Positions 15,648 to 25,352 are shown, counted from the first letter of the stretch. The stretch is DNA of 56,950 nucleotides from Algoriphagus sp. AK58 (GCF_014324365.1 NZ_QEIG01000025.1:1-56950); one strand, 5' to 3'. The notes: a model not told the origin generated them from the sequence alone. Program-made: numbers and translations.

Positions 15648-18034
15648 TGTTATATCCATCCAATCTCGAGCAAAAAATAAATTTCATAAAGATTAAGGAC
15701 CTGCTTAAAGCAGAGTGTACCTCTTCTCTGGGACAAGACTATGTAGACAAGGTTTCTTTTTCTTCTGATTATAATCTGGTCCAAAGACTCTTGGATCAAA
15801 CAGAGGAATTCCGGCAAATTCTTATCTCGGGAGAGATTTTTCCTTCTTCTAATTTTACCAACCTTACTCCATTTTTGGAAAAGGCGAAGTTGGAAGGGGC
15901 ATTCTTGGAGCAGGAGGAATTCTTTGAAGTAAAACTTTCCCTTCAAACGCTCAGAGGTTGTATCACTTTTTTCCAAAAATGGGGAGAAAGCTATCCCACG
16001 CTCAGTGCACTTTTGGGGCTTTTGATCGATTTGGATCTGAATCTGCTCAAAGCCATTGATCAGATCATCGATGAGAAAGGGAAAATCAGAAGCAATGCTT
16101 CCAAAGAACTACAGCTCATCCGTTCTCAAATTCTTTACGAAGAAGGGAGATTGAGAAAAGTGATGGAGCGGATCTTCAAGGAGGCCAGAGCTAAAGGGCT
16201 GACTCCGGAGGATGCCTCGATGACCATCCGGGGAGGAAGGATGGTGATCCCTGTATCTGCTGAGAATAAGCGGAAGCTGAGAGGATTCATTCACGATGAA
16301 TCCGCTACTGGTCAGACCGTTTTTATGGAACCTGAGGAGGCCCTGGATATCAATAATGAAATCAGGGATCTGGAATACATGGAGAAGCGGGAAATCATAC
16401 GGATTTTAACCCGTTTGACCGATCAGCTCAGACCTGCCATTCCTGCATTGAGGAAGGCTACCAATTTCCTGGGATTAGTGGATTTTATTCGGGCCAAAGC
16501 TCGTTTTGCTCAAAAAACTGACAGCAATAAACCTGAACTGGTCAAAGAAAGAAACCTGAATTGGACTCGCGCCAGACATCCGATTTTGGAAATGGCGCTC
16601 AAGTCCCAAGGTAAAAGCATTGTGCCATTGGATATCAAATTGGGAGGACATGAGCGTTTGCTGGTCATATCGGGGCCAAATGCAGGAGGAAAGTCGGTTA
16701 CCCTCAAGACGGTTGCCTTACTCCAATACATGTTGCAGTGCGGTTTGTTGATTCCTGTTCATCCTGATTCCAAAAGCTCCTTGTTTGATAATTTCTTCAT
16801 TGATATCGGAGACGAACAAAACCTTGAAAATGACCTCAGTACCTATTCATCGCATTTGATGAGTATGAAGCATTTTACGCAGTTTGCCCATAAAAAAACA
16901 ATCCTCTTTATTGACGAATTTGGTACAGGAACCGAACCTCAATTCGGTGGTGCTATTGCAGAGTCCATTTTGTTGGCTCTGAACAAGCTTGGAGCTTTTG
17001 GTGTGATTACTACGCATTATGGTAACCTCAAGCAAGTAGCAAACAAAAATCAAGGATTGGTCAATGGAGCTATGCGCTATGATGTGGATCGTCTCGAACC
17101 GATCTATCAGCTCGAAATAGGAAAGCCGGGCTCTTCCTTTGCTCTAGAAATTGCTTCAAAAATCGGGCTTTCAAAGGATATCTTGAGCTATGCCAAAGAC
17201 CACATAGGGGAGGAAAGAGTCAGATATGACAGACTCCTGACTCAGCTGGAGAATGAAAAGAATCAATATTCGATTCTCCTCAAAGAAATCAAGGAAAAAG
17301 ACAGGCTTCTTCAAACCCGCTTAAAAGAATATAATCAGCTCAAAGAAACGCTTGAACTTACTAAAAAGCGTTATATCCAAGAAGCAAAGCTGGAGGCAAA
17401 GGCCCTTTTGGATCAGACCAATAAGAAAATCGAGTCAGTGATCCGCGAGATCAAAGAGGGAAAGGCTGAAAAGGAAGTGACTAAGCAGGTCAGAAAAGAA
17501 CTGGAGGTATTCAAAGAGGAAATAAAGCCAGAAAAGATAGCCGTCAAAGATCCGGAGATTCAAGTGATCGGCGGAGAAATTGAAGTTGGAGATTGGGTGA
17601 GATTGAAAGATAATGGTGCTATTGCAGAAGTCTTGTCTATCAAAAATAAGGTTGTCGAGATTACGATAGGAGACTTGAAATCAACTGTCAAGATTTCCCG
17701 ATTGGAAAAAATATCCAAGACAGAGGTAAAAAAGGAACTCAAAGCTGTAGAGCGCAGAGGCAACTACAATACCAATGAGAAAATGATGGACTTTTCGTCC
17801 AATCTGGATTTGAGAGGAAAAAGGGGGGAAGAAGTATTGCCATTGATCCAGACATTTATCGACGAGGGCTACATGCTTGGTGTCAAAAATTTGCGGATTG
17901 TACACGGTAAAGGAGACGGAATTCTTCGTGAAATCACCCGGAATCTGTTAAGAACTATGCCTCAAGTGGGCAAGCTGGAGGATGAACATGCTGATCGTGG
18001 TGGGGCAGGAGTTACTTTGGTTACCCTAAAATAA
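15647..18034 (+). CDS. mutS2: Endonuclease MutS2
   Basis: A 795-residue member of the MutS2 family, linked to suppression of homologous recombination and, in some bacteria, to rescue of collided ribosomes. A MutS core and clamp precede the ATPase domain, with Walker A GPNAGGKS starting at 343, Walker B TILFIDEFGTGTEP near 418-431, and ITTHYG. A long coiled coil follows (about 510-620), then a KOW-like linker and a C-terminal Smr nuclease domain with LDLRGKRGEE and RIVHGKGDGILRE. All parts are intact. Confidence 0.95.
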   Translation: MLYPSNLEQKINFIKIKDLLKAECTSSLGQDYVDKVSFSSDYNLVQRLLDQTEEFRQILISGEIFPSSNFTNLTPFLEKAKLEGAFLEQEEFFEVKLSLQTLRGCITFFQKWGESYPTLSALLGLLIDLDLNLLKAIDQIIDEKGKIRSNASKELQLIRSQILYEEGRLRKVMERIFKEARAKGLTPEDASMTIRGGRMVIPVSAENKRKLRGFIHDESATGQTVFMEPEEALDINNEIRDLEYMEKREIIRILTRLTDQLRPAIPALRKATNFLGLVDFIRAKARFAQKTDSNKPELVKERNLNWTRARHPILEMALKSQGKSIVPLDIKLGGHERLLVISGPNAGGKSVTLKTVALLQYMLQCGLLIPVHPDSKSSLFDNFFIDIGDEQNLENDLSTYSSHLMSMKHFTQFAHKKTILFIDEFGTGTEPQFGGAIAESILLALNKLGAFGVITTHYGNLKQVANKNQGLVNGAMRYDVDRLEPIYQLEIGKPGSSFALEIASKIGLSKDILSYAKDHIGEERVRYDRLLTQLENEKNQYSILLKEIKEKDRLLQTRLKEYNQLKETLELTKKRYIQEAKLEAKALLDQTNKKIESVIREIKEGKAEKEVTKQVRKELEVFKEEIKPEKIAVKDPEIQVIGGEIEVGDWVRLKDNGAIAEVLSIKNKVVEITIGDLKSTVKISRLEKISKTEVKKELKAVERRGNYNTNEKMMDFSSNLDLRGKRGEEVLPLIQTFIDEGYMLGVKNLRIVHGKGDGILREITRNLLRTMPQVGKLEDEHADRGGAGVTLVTLK

Positions 18035-18061
18035 AAATCGGGAGCTTAAACTCCCGATTTT
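18034..18061. terminator. Bidirectional terminator between mutS2 and the lipoprotein gene
   Basis: An 11-bp stem (AAAATCGGGAG with CTCCCGATTTT) closes a 6-nt loop, with A/T runs on both sides. It begins at the last base of the mutS2 stop codon and can serve both convergent genes. Confidence 0.85.
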
Positions 18062-18087
18062 GATAGACTAGAGACTGTTAGTATGAT

Positions 18088-18570
18088 TTATTTTTTTAAC
18101 AACACAAAGGTGTAGTTACCTGCAACTGCAAACTGACCATTTATTCTTGAGCCAGGGGTAGGAATGTTAAACTGAAGCCTTAATGTATTGCTGTTTTGGG
18201 TAAATGAGATTTCTTTTCCAGCAGCTGGTTTTATCCCGGTAAGAGTAATTTTATCAAAATTACTTCCTGCAAAACTCCAGTTTCCGCTTGCATCAAAGAG
18301 TTCATTGCTGTTTCTGGAGGAATATGTTTTAGTGCTTCCAGCATTTAAAACCAACTCAAAGGTGCTGTATAGATCTGTTACATCTCTTCCGTCCCGAGTG
18401 ACATTTCCTCCTCCGGCGATGGTCCACGCTTGAGTTCCTGATCCAGCCAGAGCTTCCGTGGCAATTTGTTCAGGCGTTTTTTGAGGAATGGGAGCAGGGT
18501 CTTCCTTGCAGCTGTTAAGCATGACTAAAGTCAAAAAGGAAAAGGCGAGTTTTAAAAAACTAAATTTCAT
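18088..18570 (-). CDS. Uncharacterised lipoprotein
   Basis: A 160-residue protein with a clear SPII signal (FLTLVMLNSC, cysteine 21) followed by KEDPAP, a linker typical of Bacteroidota outer-membrane lipoproteins. The rest is rich in glycine, serine and beta-strand-like alternation, with paired blocks WTIAGGGNVTRDG and WSFAGSNFDKITLTG, suggesting a small beta barrel or sandwich. I do not recognise the family. It is monocistronic and ends at a bidirectional terminator. Confidence 0.75.
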   Translation of the reverse strand: MKFSFLKLAFSFLTLVMLNSCKEDPAPIPQKTPEQIATEALAGSGTQAWTIAGGGNVTRDGRDVTDLYSTFELVLNAGSTKTYSSRNSNELFDASGNWSFAGSNFDKITLTGIKPAAGKEISFTQNSNTLRLQFNIPTPGSRINGQFAVAGNYTFVLLKK

Positions 18571-18629
18571 ACTTCAATTTTTAATTTAGGTAAAATTAAA
18601 CAGATCGTACAAAGATCAAAGTCATTTGC

Positions 18630-19250
18630 TTATTTGAAATCCTCCATTGCAATTTTTTGTAAGCAGAATTCGTATTCCCGAGGCTCATTGGAACACACAA
18701 TTGAGATTCTGTTTCTTGTATAGTTTTCCATGAGATCTACATACCAACCAATTCCCTTTTTGTCTAGGTTTGAAGTGGGTTCATCAAGTAGAATTACTGG
18801 GACCTCTGAAAAAACGGCCAATCCGAGTTTAAGACGCTGCTTCATGCCTGATGAGAATTGGGAAATTGGTTTGTTATGATGGTTTTCCAAATAAAGGATT
18901 TCCATAATCTCTTTTGGGCTCATCTTGGCGAGGGGCCTTTTAAACTTAAAATGGAACTCAATTGCTTCCGTCAAGGTGAATTCCTCAGGTAATTCCAAAT
19001 AGGGGCTTGCGATCGCTAGGGAGGTATACCATTGAGAGTCTGGAAGGGGGCGATTGTCCAGCACGTAAGAAATAGATCCTCCGGACAAAGGTACGGCTCC
19101 AGAAATACACTTGAGTAAAGTGGATTTTCCAGAGCCGTTTCCTCCTGTGATAGCCAAGCTGTCACCTAAAGTAAGTTCCAGGTTCAGGTTTTTAAAAATC
19201 CACTCGTATTGAAAGCGTTTTGCCGCTTTCTGTACCTGGATTTTTAGCAT
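18630..19250 (-). CDS. ABC transporter ATP-binding protein in the lpx operon
   Basis: A 206-residue stand-alone ATPase. Walker A is GGNGSGKST (about 35-43), the signature is FSSGMKQRLKLG in place of LSGGQ, and Walker B is VPVILLDEPTSNLD. No permease gene is adjacent, so its membrane partner must be encoded elsewhere. It starts one base after lpxA ends, on the same strand, and is thus the last gene of the lipid A operon. A link to envelope lipid transport is inferred from this position only. Confidence 0.85.
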   Translation of the reverse strand: MLKIQVQKAAKRFQYEWIFKNLNLELTLGDSLAITGGNGSGKSTLLKCISGAVPLSGGSISYVLDNRPLPDSQWYTSLAIASPYLELPEEFTLTEAIEFHFKFKRPLAKMSPKEIMEILYLENHHNKPISQFSSGMKQRLKLGLAVFSEVPVILLDEPTSNLDKKGIGWYVDLMENYTRNRISIVCSNEPREYEFCLQKIAMEDFK

Positions 19251-19251
19251 A

Positions 19252-20031
19252 TCAGTTGATGTAACCTTTCATCACACCGCGTTCTGAAGAACGGATAAAA
19301 TGCAGGATTTCATCTCGTTCCTTTGTTGCAGGCAGATTAATTTCAATTTCTTCAAGAGCCCTGCTATTGTTGAGGCTGTTGAGGAACAGGTAGCGATAGA
19401 CTTCCTGTATATGAGCTATGGTTTCGCTGGAAAAACCTCTTCTTCTTAATCCCAGGGAGTTTACTCCGGCATAGGAAAGTGGCTCTCTTGCGGCTTTGGT
19501 AAACGGTGGTACATCTTTTCTTACCAGAGAACCGCCGGAAATCATCGCATGCATTCCGACTTTCACGAATTGGTGGACGGCACTTGATCCGCCGATAATT
19601 GCCCAATCATCTATCGATACGTGACCTGCTATCTGTACGGAGTTGGCGATAATCACATGATTGCCAATGACACAATCGTGAGCTACATGGACATAAGCCA
19701 TGAGTAAACAGTTGCTTCCCACTACGGTGGTTTGCTTATCTACGGTGCCTCTTGAAATCGTCACACACTCACGAATGGTGGTATTGTCTCCAATAACCAC
19801 AGTGGATTCTTCTCCTTGAAACTTTAGATCCTGGGGAATACCAGAAATCACAGCACCCGGAAATATTTTGCAGTTTTTGCCAATTCTGGCTCCGGGAAAA
19901 ATGGTGACATTGGATCCAATCCAAGTGTTTTCCCCGATGATCACGTCATCATGAATCATGGTAAAAGGATCCACATGTACTCCTGGAGACAGCTGTGCTC
20001 CTGGGTGAATAGAGGCTAATGTACTGATCAT
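19252..20031 (-). CDS. lpxA: UDP-N-acetylglucosamine acyltransferase
   Basis: A 259-residue left-handed beta-helix enzyme that adds the first 3-hydroxyacyl chain to UDP-GlcNAc in lipid A synthesis. Hexapeptide repeats run through residues 10-190, with the catalytic histidine in YVHVAHDCVIG near 125. The helical C-terminal domain ends in SSERGVMKGYI. The start is ATG at 20031 (MISTLASIHPGA), which overlaps the lpxC-fabZ stop in ATGA. A longer upstream in-frame start lies inside lpxC-fabZ and is rejected. Confidence 0.95.
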   Translation of the reverse strand: MISTLASIHPGAQLSPGVHVDPFTMIHDDVIIGENTWIGSNVTIFPGARIGKNCKIFPGAVISGIPQDLKFQGEESTVVIGDNTTIRECVTISRGTVDKQTTVVGSNCLLMAYVHVAHDCVIGNHVIIANSVQIAGHVSIDDWAIIGGSSAVHQFVKVGMHAMISGGSLVRKDVPPFTKAAREPLSYAGVNSLGLRRRGFSSETIAHIQEVYRYLFLNSLNNSRALEEIEINLPATKERDEILHFIRSSERGVMKGYIN

Positions 20032-21422
20032 GCGTCTTTTCGGGTTATGCTTGCGGTCATTATTGCTTCGCACACCAAGGTGTTGCCTACATAGGCTTCT
20101 CCTCTCATTTTGGCAATGCCTCTTCGGATTGGTGCTAATAATTCACATTTGAATACAAGCGTGTCACCTGGTAAAACCATCTTTCTGAATTTGCAGCTTT
20201 CAATCCCCAAAAAGTAGGTCCAATAGTTTTCTGGGTCATCTACTGTACTTAAAACCAAAATTCCACCTGTTTGAGCCATTGCCTCTACCTGCATTACTCC
20301 AGGCATTACAGGATTGCCAGGGAAGTGGCCCATGAAAAAAGGTTCGTTCATGGTTACATTTTTTACTCCAGCCACTACCGTATCATCCAGATAAATGATT
20401 TTATCGATCAGTTGGAAGGGATATCTATGTGGAAGGATATTACTGATCTGATTGATATCCATCACAGGAGGAAGCTTAGGATCATAGTGAGGGATGTGTG
20501 ATGCTCCCATTTTTTCCATTGCTCTTTTTAGTTTTTTGGCAAAAGCAACATTTGCGGCATGACCAGGTCTGGCAGCTAAAATTTGTGCTTTTAAAGGTCT
20601 TCCGACTAGCGCCAAATCTCCAACTACATCCAGAAGTTTATGGCGGGCAGGCTCATTTCGATAGCGAAGGTCCACGTTGTTGAGGATTCCTTCTTTTTTT
20701 ACCTCAACGCTTTGCTTGTTGAACATTTTTGCCAAGTGAGCCAACTCTTCTTTTTCTACTACCCGATCCACCACTACGATGGCATTGTTGAGGTCGCCTC
20801 CTTTGATCAGGTTGGAATTATAGAGCATTTCCAGCTCATGCAGGAAGCAAAAAGTCCTGCAGGAAGCGATTTCTGTTTTAAACTGACTGATGTCCGTGAT
20901 CGAGGCGTGCTGACTGCCCAATACCGGTGAATTATAATCCACCATCACAGTCACTCGATAATTATCTGTGGGCAGAGCAACCATCTCCACTTCTCTGGAT
21001 GAGTCTTTGTATTGGATACTTTCCTGTACCTCAAAAAATCTTCTTAGAGCATTTTGCTCTTCAAGACCTGCTTCTTCCAGTACTTCTATAAATTGGATTG
21101 AAGATCCATCCATGATGGGAGGTTCTGGCCCATCCAATTGGATCAGGACGTTATCTATCTCGAGCCCAACGAGGGCGGCTAATACATGCTCAACGGTGTA
21201 AACTCTGGCACCATTTTGTTCTAGAGTGGTGCCCCTGGATACATCCACTACCAAGTCGCAATCTGCGTCCACAGTGGGTCTTCCTTCCAAATCAATTCTC
21301 TGGAATTTGATGCCATGATTAGGAGGTGCGGGGAGGAAGGTCATATTAGAAACTACTCCGGTGTGTAATCCTACTCCCGATAATTCCACCTGTTTTTGAA
21401 TGGTGTGTTGTTTTACTTTCAT
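20028..21422 (-). CDS. lpxC/fabZ: Bifunctional LpxC deacetylase / FabZ dehydratase
   Basis: A 464-residue fusion of two fatty-acid and lipid A enzymes, the usual form in Bacteroidota. The LpxC part (1-305) removes the acetyl group of UDP-3-acyl-GlcNAc; zinc ligands H79, H261 and D265 and the catalytic H288 are present. The FabZ part (about 318-464) dehydrates 3-hydroxyacyl-ACP, with H332 in NILPHRYPFQLID, and HFPGNPVMPG followed by GVMQVEAMAQTGG. It lies 34 bases after lpxD and overlaps lpxA by 4 bases. Confidence 0.97.
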   Translation of the reverse strand: MKVKQHTIQKQVELSGVGLHTGVVSNMTFLPAPPNHGIKFQRIDLEGRPTVDADCDLVVDVSRGTTLEQNGARVYTVEHVLAALVGLEIDNVLIQLDGPEPPIMDGSSIQFIEVLEEAGLEEQNALRRFFEVQESIQYKDSSREVEMVALPTDNYRVTVMVDYNSPVLGSQHASITDISQFKTEIASCRTFCFLHELEMLYNSNLIKGGDLNNAIVVVDRVVEKEELAHLAKMFNKQSVEVKKEGILNNVDLRYRNEPARHKLLDVVGDLALVGRPLKAQILAARPGHAANVAFAKKLKRAMEKMGASHIPHYDPKLPPVMDINQISNILPHRYPFQLIDKIIYLDDTVVAGVKNVTMNEPFFMGHFPGNPVMPGVMQVEAMAQTGGILVLSTVDDPENYWTYFLGIESCKFRKMVLPGDTLVFKCELLAPIRRGIAKMRGEAYVGNTLVCEAIMTASITRKDA

Positions 21423-21456
21423 GTGTTTATCCCTCCAAAAGATAAGGGCCGTAAAA

Positions 21457-22479
21457 TTAGCCCTTTTTTTCCAGTTCTTGGACCCGACGCTGAAGTTGAT
21501 CCAGATTTTTAAAGATGCTGTAGGACTTGAGAAAATCCTTCAAATCCATGGCCATGTACCCGAAAAGAGTTTGTCCCGAGGTTTTGATGGTTTTACTGAT
21601 TCCTGTATTGGCTCCGATGGTTGTCTGATCTGCGATTTTGATGTGGCCTACGATCCCTGCTTTCCCGGCAATCACGCAGTTTTTTCCAATCTCCGTTGAG
21701 CCGGATATTCCAGTTTGGGCCGCAATGACCGTATTTTCCCCGATCACTACATTATGGGCTATCTGCACTTGATTGTCAATTTTTGCTCCTTTTTTAATAA
21801 TGGTGGAGCCCATGGTAGCGCAGTCTATTGTCGAATTGGATCCTATGCTCACATTGTCTTCAAGGATCACATTTCCAATTTGTGGAATGGTTTTATAGGT
21901 GCCGTCTGGTTGTGGGGCAAATCCAAATCCATCTGAGCCGATCACAGCCCCAGGGTGGATTTCGCAGTTTTTTCCGATGATAGTGTCTGCACAGATTTTC
22001 GCTCCGGGATGAATGATGCTTCCGTCGCCGATTTTAACACGGTCACCTACATAGGCGTGTCCGTGAATTTTTACTCCTGTGCCAATTTCACAATTTTTGC
22101 CGATGTAGGAAAAAGCACCCCTGTAAGCATTTTCTCCTATGCTGCTGCTCGAATGCATATAGCATGGTTCTTCCACTCCCACCAAAGTAGTCTTGGTGAT
22201 TTGGGTATAGGCCTCAAGCAAAGTGGTGAATCCCAAATAGGCGTCCTTTACCCTAATGAGCGTGGTTTTGAAGGACTTGGACGGAGAAAAACCTTCCGAT
22301 ACAATGACTGCAGTTGCTTCGGTTTCATAAAGGAAAGGCTCATATTTCTCATTGGCCAGAAAGCTGATGCCTCCGGGTTTGCCCTCTTGGATTTTGTCCA
22401 GTCTGAATACTTTTTTGCTTGAATCTCCTTCTACAGTTCCACCTAAAATCGTGGCGATTTGGCCCAACGAAAATTCCAT
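21457..22479 (-). CDS. lpxD: UDP-3-O-acylglucosamine N-acyltransferase
   Basis: A 340-residue trimeric beta-helix acyltransferase that adds the second 3-hydroxyacyl chain in lipid A synthesis. The N-terminal uridine-binding domain (1-100) is followed by many hexapeptide repeats (about 105-310), with the catalytic histidine region NQVQIAHNVVIGENT. The tail LQRRVQELEKKG is a short coiled coil. It lies 15 bases after the HD gene in the same operon. Confidence 0.96.
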   Translation of the reverse strand: MEFSLGQIATILGGTVEGDSSKKVFRLDKIQEGKPGGISFLANEKYEPFLYETEATAVIVSEGFSPSKSFKTTLIRVKDAYLGFTTLLEAYTQITKTTLVGVEEPCYMHSSSSIGENAYRGAFSYIGKNCEIGTGVKIHGHAYVGDRVKIGDGSIIHPGAKICADTIIGKNCEIHPGAVIGSDGFGFAPQPDGTYKTIPQIGNVILEDNVSIGSNSTIDCATMGSTIIKKGAKIDNQVQIAHNVVIGENTVIAAQTGISGSTEIGKNCVIAGKAGIVGHIKIADQTTIGANTGISKTIKTSGQTLFGYMAMDLKDFLKSYSIFKNLDQLQRRVQELEKKG

Positions 22480-22494
22480 AAATGCCTGGTTGGT

Positions 22495-23727
22495 TTATTT
22501 GGGTGAAATTAACTTTTTAGCTCTACAAACATAATGCTTCTCCACAATCTTGCTCATCACTTTGATGTTGGGCAAATCTGCGGCACTGGCTACATCCACC
22601 ACCTCTCCGCTTTTGGTGAGAATGTTGATTCGGTCCTTGGTGAGGTAGCCATAGTTGCTTACCGTCCCTGAAGAAAAGAAATAGTCTAAGTCTTCTTCCG
22701 GAATATGTAATTTTTTGCCGGTTTGAAGTCTCAAATTTTCCAATTCAGCAGAGGATATAGCCTCATTTACAAGGTTGATTTTGAAAAGATTACGTGTCAA
22801 AAACATTTGTGAAATATTTCTCAATACGTAGTCTTCTTCAGTTTTCCAGATTTTGATAGCTCCCCAAATGTCAAAATCATCCATTCTGAGGAATTTTTCC
22901 AAAATGGCTTTATTGGTTTGAAAATCAGCAAGTGTGACTTGGTTCTTCATGAAGAATTCAAATTCCTCTGTCACGTAAAACTTTTTGCCTGATTGAGCCA
23001 GCATTTTGGCCCTTTGGATCAGGTTGATCAGCATTTTTTCGGCACTCACGGTCGTCTTATGAAGATAAACTTGCCAGTACATCAACCTTCGGGCACTTAG
23101 GAAGTTTTCTATGGAATAGATTCCTTTTTCTTCAATTACGAGTTGATTGTCTTTCACTGCCATCATTTTGATGATGCGGTCGGCGCCGATTGTGCCTTCA
23201 GACACTCCGGTGAAAAAGCAATCCCGCTGGAGATAGTCTAAACGATCGATATCCAATTGACTGGATACCAATTGATTGAGGAATTTACGGTCGTACTGAT
23301 TCTTAAATATTCTTAATGCCAAGTCCAATTTGCCACCAAATTCCTGGTTTAAGAGTTCAATGGTAAGTAAGGAAAGCTCTTCATGGGGTACGCCGGTTAG
23401 AAGGCTGTATTCCAAGGCATGGGAAAATGGACCATGGCCAATGTCATGAAGCAAAATGGCAATTAGCGCAGCCTCGTATTCTTCATCAGAAATCTCAGTT
23501 CCTTTGATTCTGAGGTTGTCCAAAGTAATGCTCATCAGATGCATAGCGCCCAAGGCGTGATGAAATCGGGTATGCAATGCTCCCGGGTAGACGAAATCAG
23601 TCAAACCCAATTGCCTGATCCGGCGTAATCTCTGGAAGTAGGGGTGGTCAATAATGGCAAAAATTAACTCACTTGGAATGGTTATAAAACCATAAACCGG
23701 GTCGTTGAGGATTTTCTGGCTTTTCAA
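22495..23727 (-). CDS. HD-domain phosphohydrolase (dNTPase-like)
   Basis: A 410-residue protein with the HD motif HDIGHGPFSHALE near 92-104 and an upstream RLRRIRQLGL and HTRFHHALGAMHL, the pattern of SAMHD1/dGTPase-related HD proteins. It may hydrolyse nucleotides, but the substrate cannot be read from the sequence. The start is TTG at 23727; no ATG or GTG fits before the conserved NDPVYGFI. It is first in the lpx operon and divergent from porX. Confidence 0.85.
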   Translation of the reverse strand: MKSQKILNDPVYGFITIPSELIFAIIDHPYFQRLRRIRQLGLTDFVYPGALHTRFHHALGAMHLMSITLDNLRIKGTEISDEEYEAALIAILLHDIGHGPFSHALEYSLLTGVPHEELSLLTIELLNQEFGGKLDLALRIFKNQYDRKFLNQLVSSQLDIDRLDYLQRDCFFTGVSEGTIGADRIIKMMAVKDNQLVIEEKGIYSIENFLSARRLMYWQVYLHKTTVSAEKMLINLIQRAKMLAQSGKKFYVTEEFEFFMKNQVTLADFQTNKAILEKFLRMDDFDIWGAIKIWKTEEDYVLRNISQMFLTRNLFKINLVNEAISSAELENLRLQTGKKLHIPEEDLDYFFSSGTVSNYGYLTKDRINILTKSGEVVDVASAADLPNIKVMSKIVEKHYVCRAKKLISPK

Positions 23728-23737
23728 TCAGCACTCA

Positions 23738-23768
23738 TTTGATTGACTCAAAAGTAATTATAATTTTA
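23738..23768 (+). promoter_or_regulatory. porX promoter overlapping a divergent HD-lpx promoter
   Basis: On the plus strand TTTG (23738-23741), a 19-base spacer and TAATTTTA (23761-23768) fit the Bacteroidota promoter with one mismatch, giving a leader of about 12 nt before porX. On the minus strand TACTTTTG (23756-23749) is an exact TAnnTTTG lying inside the porX spacer and facing the HD-lpx operon. The two promoters overlap physically and could compete. Confidence 0.5.
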
Positions 23769-23786
23769 GAAGAAAAGTGAACTGAC

Positions 23787-25346
23787 ATGTCTCAAAAATT
23801 CCATATTCTTTGGGCGGATGATGAAATTGATCTGCTTAAACCACATATTCTTTTCCTGAAAGAAAAAGGATGTGAAATCACTACGGTCAATTCAGGAGTA
23901 GACGCAATCGAAGAGGTGGAGGAGAAGAATTTTGACGTGGTTTTTTTGGATGAAATGATGCCTGGGATGACAGGCTTGGAAACTCTCCAGCAGATCAAAC
24001 AGATCAAGCCCCAAATCCCTGTGGTTATGATTACAAAGAGTGAGGAGGAACATATCATGGATGATGCCATCGGAGGAAAAATCGCAGATTATCTGATCAA
24101 ACCACTCAATCCCAGCCAGATTTGGCTTTCAGTAAAAAAAATCCTCCAAAATAAGCAGCTAATCGACACCAAAACCGCGCAAAGCTACCAGCAGGAATTT
24201 ATGCAGATCAGCTATGCTTTGGGCGATGCACAGACGCATCAGGATTGGGCTGATTTGTACAAGAAATTGACTTTTTGGGAACTCCAAATAGATGCTACCG
24301 AAAACAAGAGCATGCTGGAGGTCCTCGAAACTCAAAAAACCGAAGCCAACGCCTCGTTTGCGAGATTTGTGAAGGAAAACTATTTGGATTGGATGGCTGA
24401 AGCGAATCCGGATAAACCTTTGCTTTCCCATCAAGTAATGAAGGAGAAGGTTTTTCCGGTGTTGCGAAAAAAGAAACCCCTGTTTTTCATTGTCATCGAT
24501 AACCTCAGGCTGGATCAGTGGGAGGAAATTGAGTCTTTGATCAATCCCTATTTTCAGGTGGAGGAAAAATCCACCTATTTCAGCATTTTACCTACAACCA
24601 CCGCATTTGCCCGAAATGCACTGTTTTCAGGGATGATGCCTTTGGAAATGGCAAAATTTTATCCCAAGCTATGGGAGGATGAGGATTCTGAAGAAGGTAA
24701 AAATAACTTTGAGGAAGACTGGATCAGGATCAACTTGGAGAAAAATAGGTTGCCCGTGAAGTTTTCTTACCATAAAATCCTGCAAACCCAGCAGGGAAAA
24801 ACCATCGTAGATCAGTTCAATAATCTTCTTCAAAATGAATTTAATGTTCTGGTTTACAATTTTGTAGATATGGTTTCGCATGCAAGAACAGACATGAAAA
24901 TGATCCGTGAACTTGCCCCTGATGAATCGGCCTACCGGTCCTTGACTCGAAGTTGGTTTGAACATTCTTCTCTTTTTGAATTGATGAAGAAAATTCAGCA
25001 TGCCGGTGGGGAAGTAATTGTGACTACTGACCATGGTACTAAAAAGGTGAATAAACCCTATCGCATCATCGGTGATAAAAACGTCACTACCAATCTGAGG
25101 TACAAACAAGGGAAAAATCTGAATTTTGAACCGGGAAAGGTGTTTGAAATCCGAAGACCGGAAGATGCTAAGCTACCGAGGCTTAATGTTTCTACTACTT
25201 ATGTCTTTGCCGTAGAAGATTATTTCTTTGCCTATCCCAACAATTACAACTATTATGTCAATTATTACAAGGATACTTTTCAGCATGGAGGGATCTCTTT
25301 GGAGGAAATGATCGTTCCGATCGTACATTTGAAGGCTAAACGTTGA
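23787..25346 (+). CDS. porX: PorX-type response regulator with PglZ domain
   Basis: A 519-residue two-domain regulator. Residues 1-125 are a CheY-like receiver with the acceptor D55 (FLDEMMPG) and K105 in DYLIKPLNP. Residues about 220-519 are a PglZ/alkaline-phosphatase-like domain, with FFIVIDNLRLDQWE and VTTDHGTKKVNKPYR as metal-site segments. PorX controls T9SS gene expression in Porphyromonas, with PorY as partner kinase, and its PglZ domain is reported to cleave cyclic oligonucleotides. A T9SS-type cargo gene lies at the right end of this window. No porY is adjacent. Confidence 0.93.
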   Translation: MSQKFHILWADDEIDLLKPHILFLKEKGCEITTVNSGVDAIEEVEEKNFDVVFLDEMMPGMTGLETLQQIKQIKPQIPVVMITKSEEEHIMDDAIGGKIADYLIKPLNPSQIWLSVKKILQNKQLIDTKTAQSYQQEFMQISYALGDAQTHQDWADLYKKLTFWELQIDATENKSMLEVLETQKTEANASFARFVKENYLDWMAEANPDKPLLSHQVMKEKVFPVLRKKKPLFFIVIDNLRLDQWEEIESLINPYFQVEEKSTYFSILPTTTAFARNALFSGMMPLEMAKFYPKLWEDEDSEEGKNNFEEDWIRINLEKNRLPVKFSYHKILQTQQGKTIVDQFNNLLQNEFNVLVYNFVDMVSHARTDMKMIRELAPDESAYRSLTRSWFEHSSLFELMKKIQHAGGEVIVTTDHGTKKVNKPYRIIGDKNVTTNLRYKQGKNLNFEPGKVFEIRRPEDAKLPRLNVSTTYVFAVEDYFFAYPNNYNYYVNYYKDTFQHGGISLEEMIVPIVHLKAKR

Positions 25347-25352
25347 GCTAAC

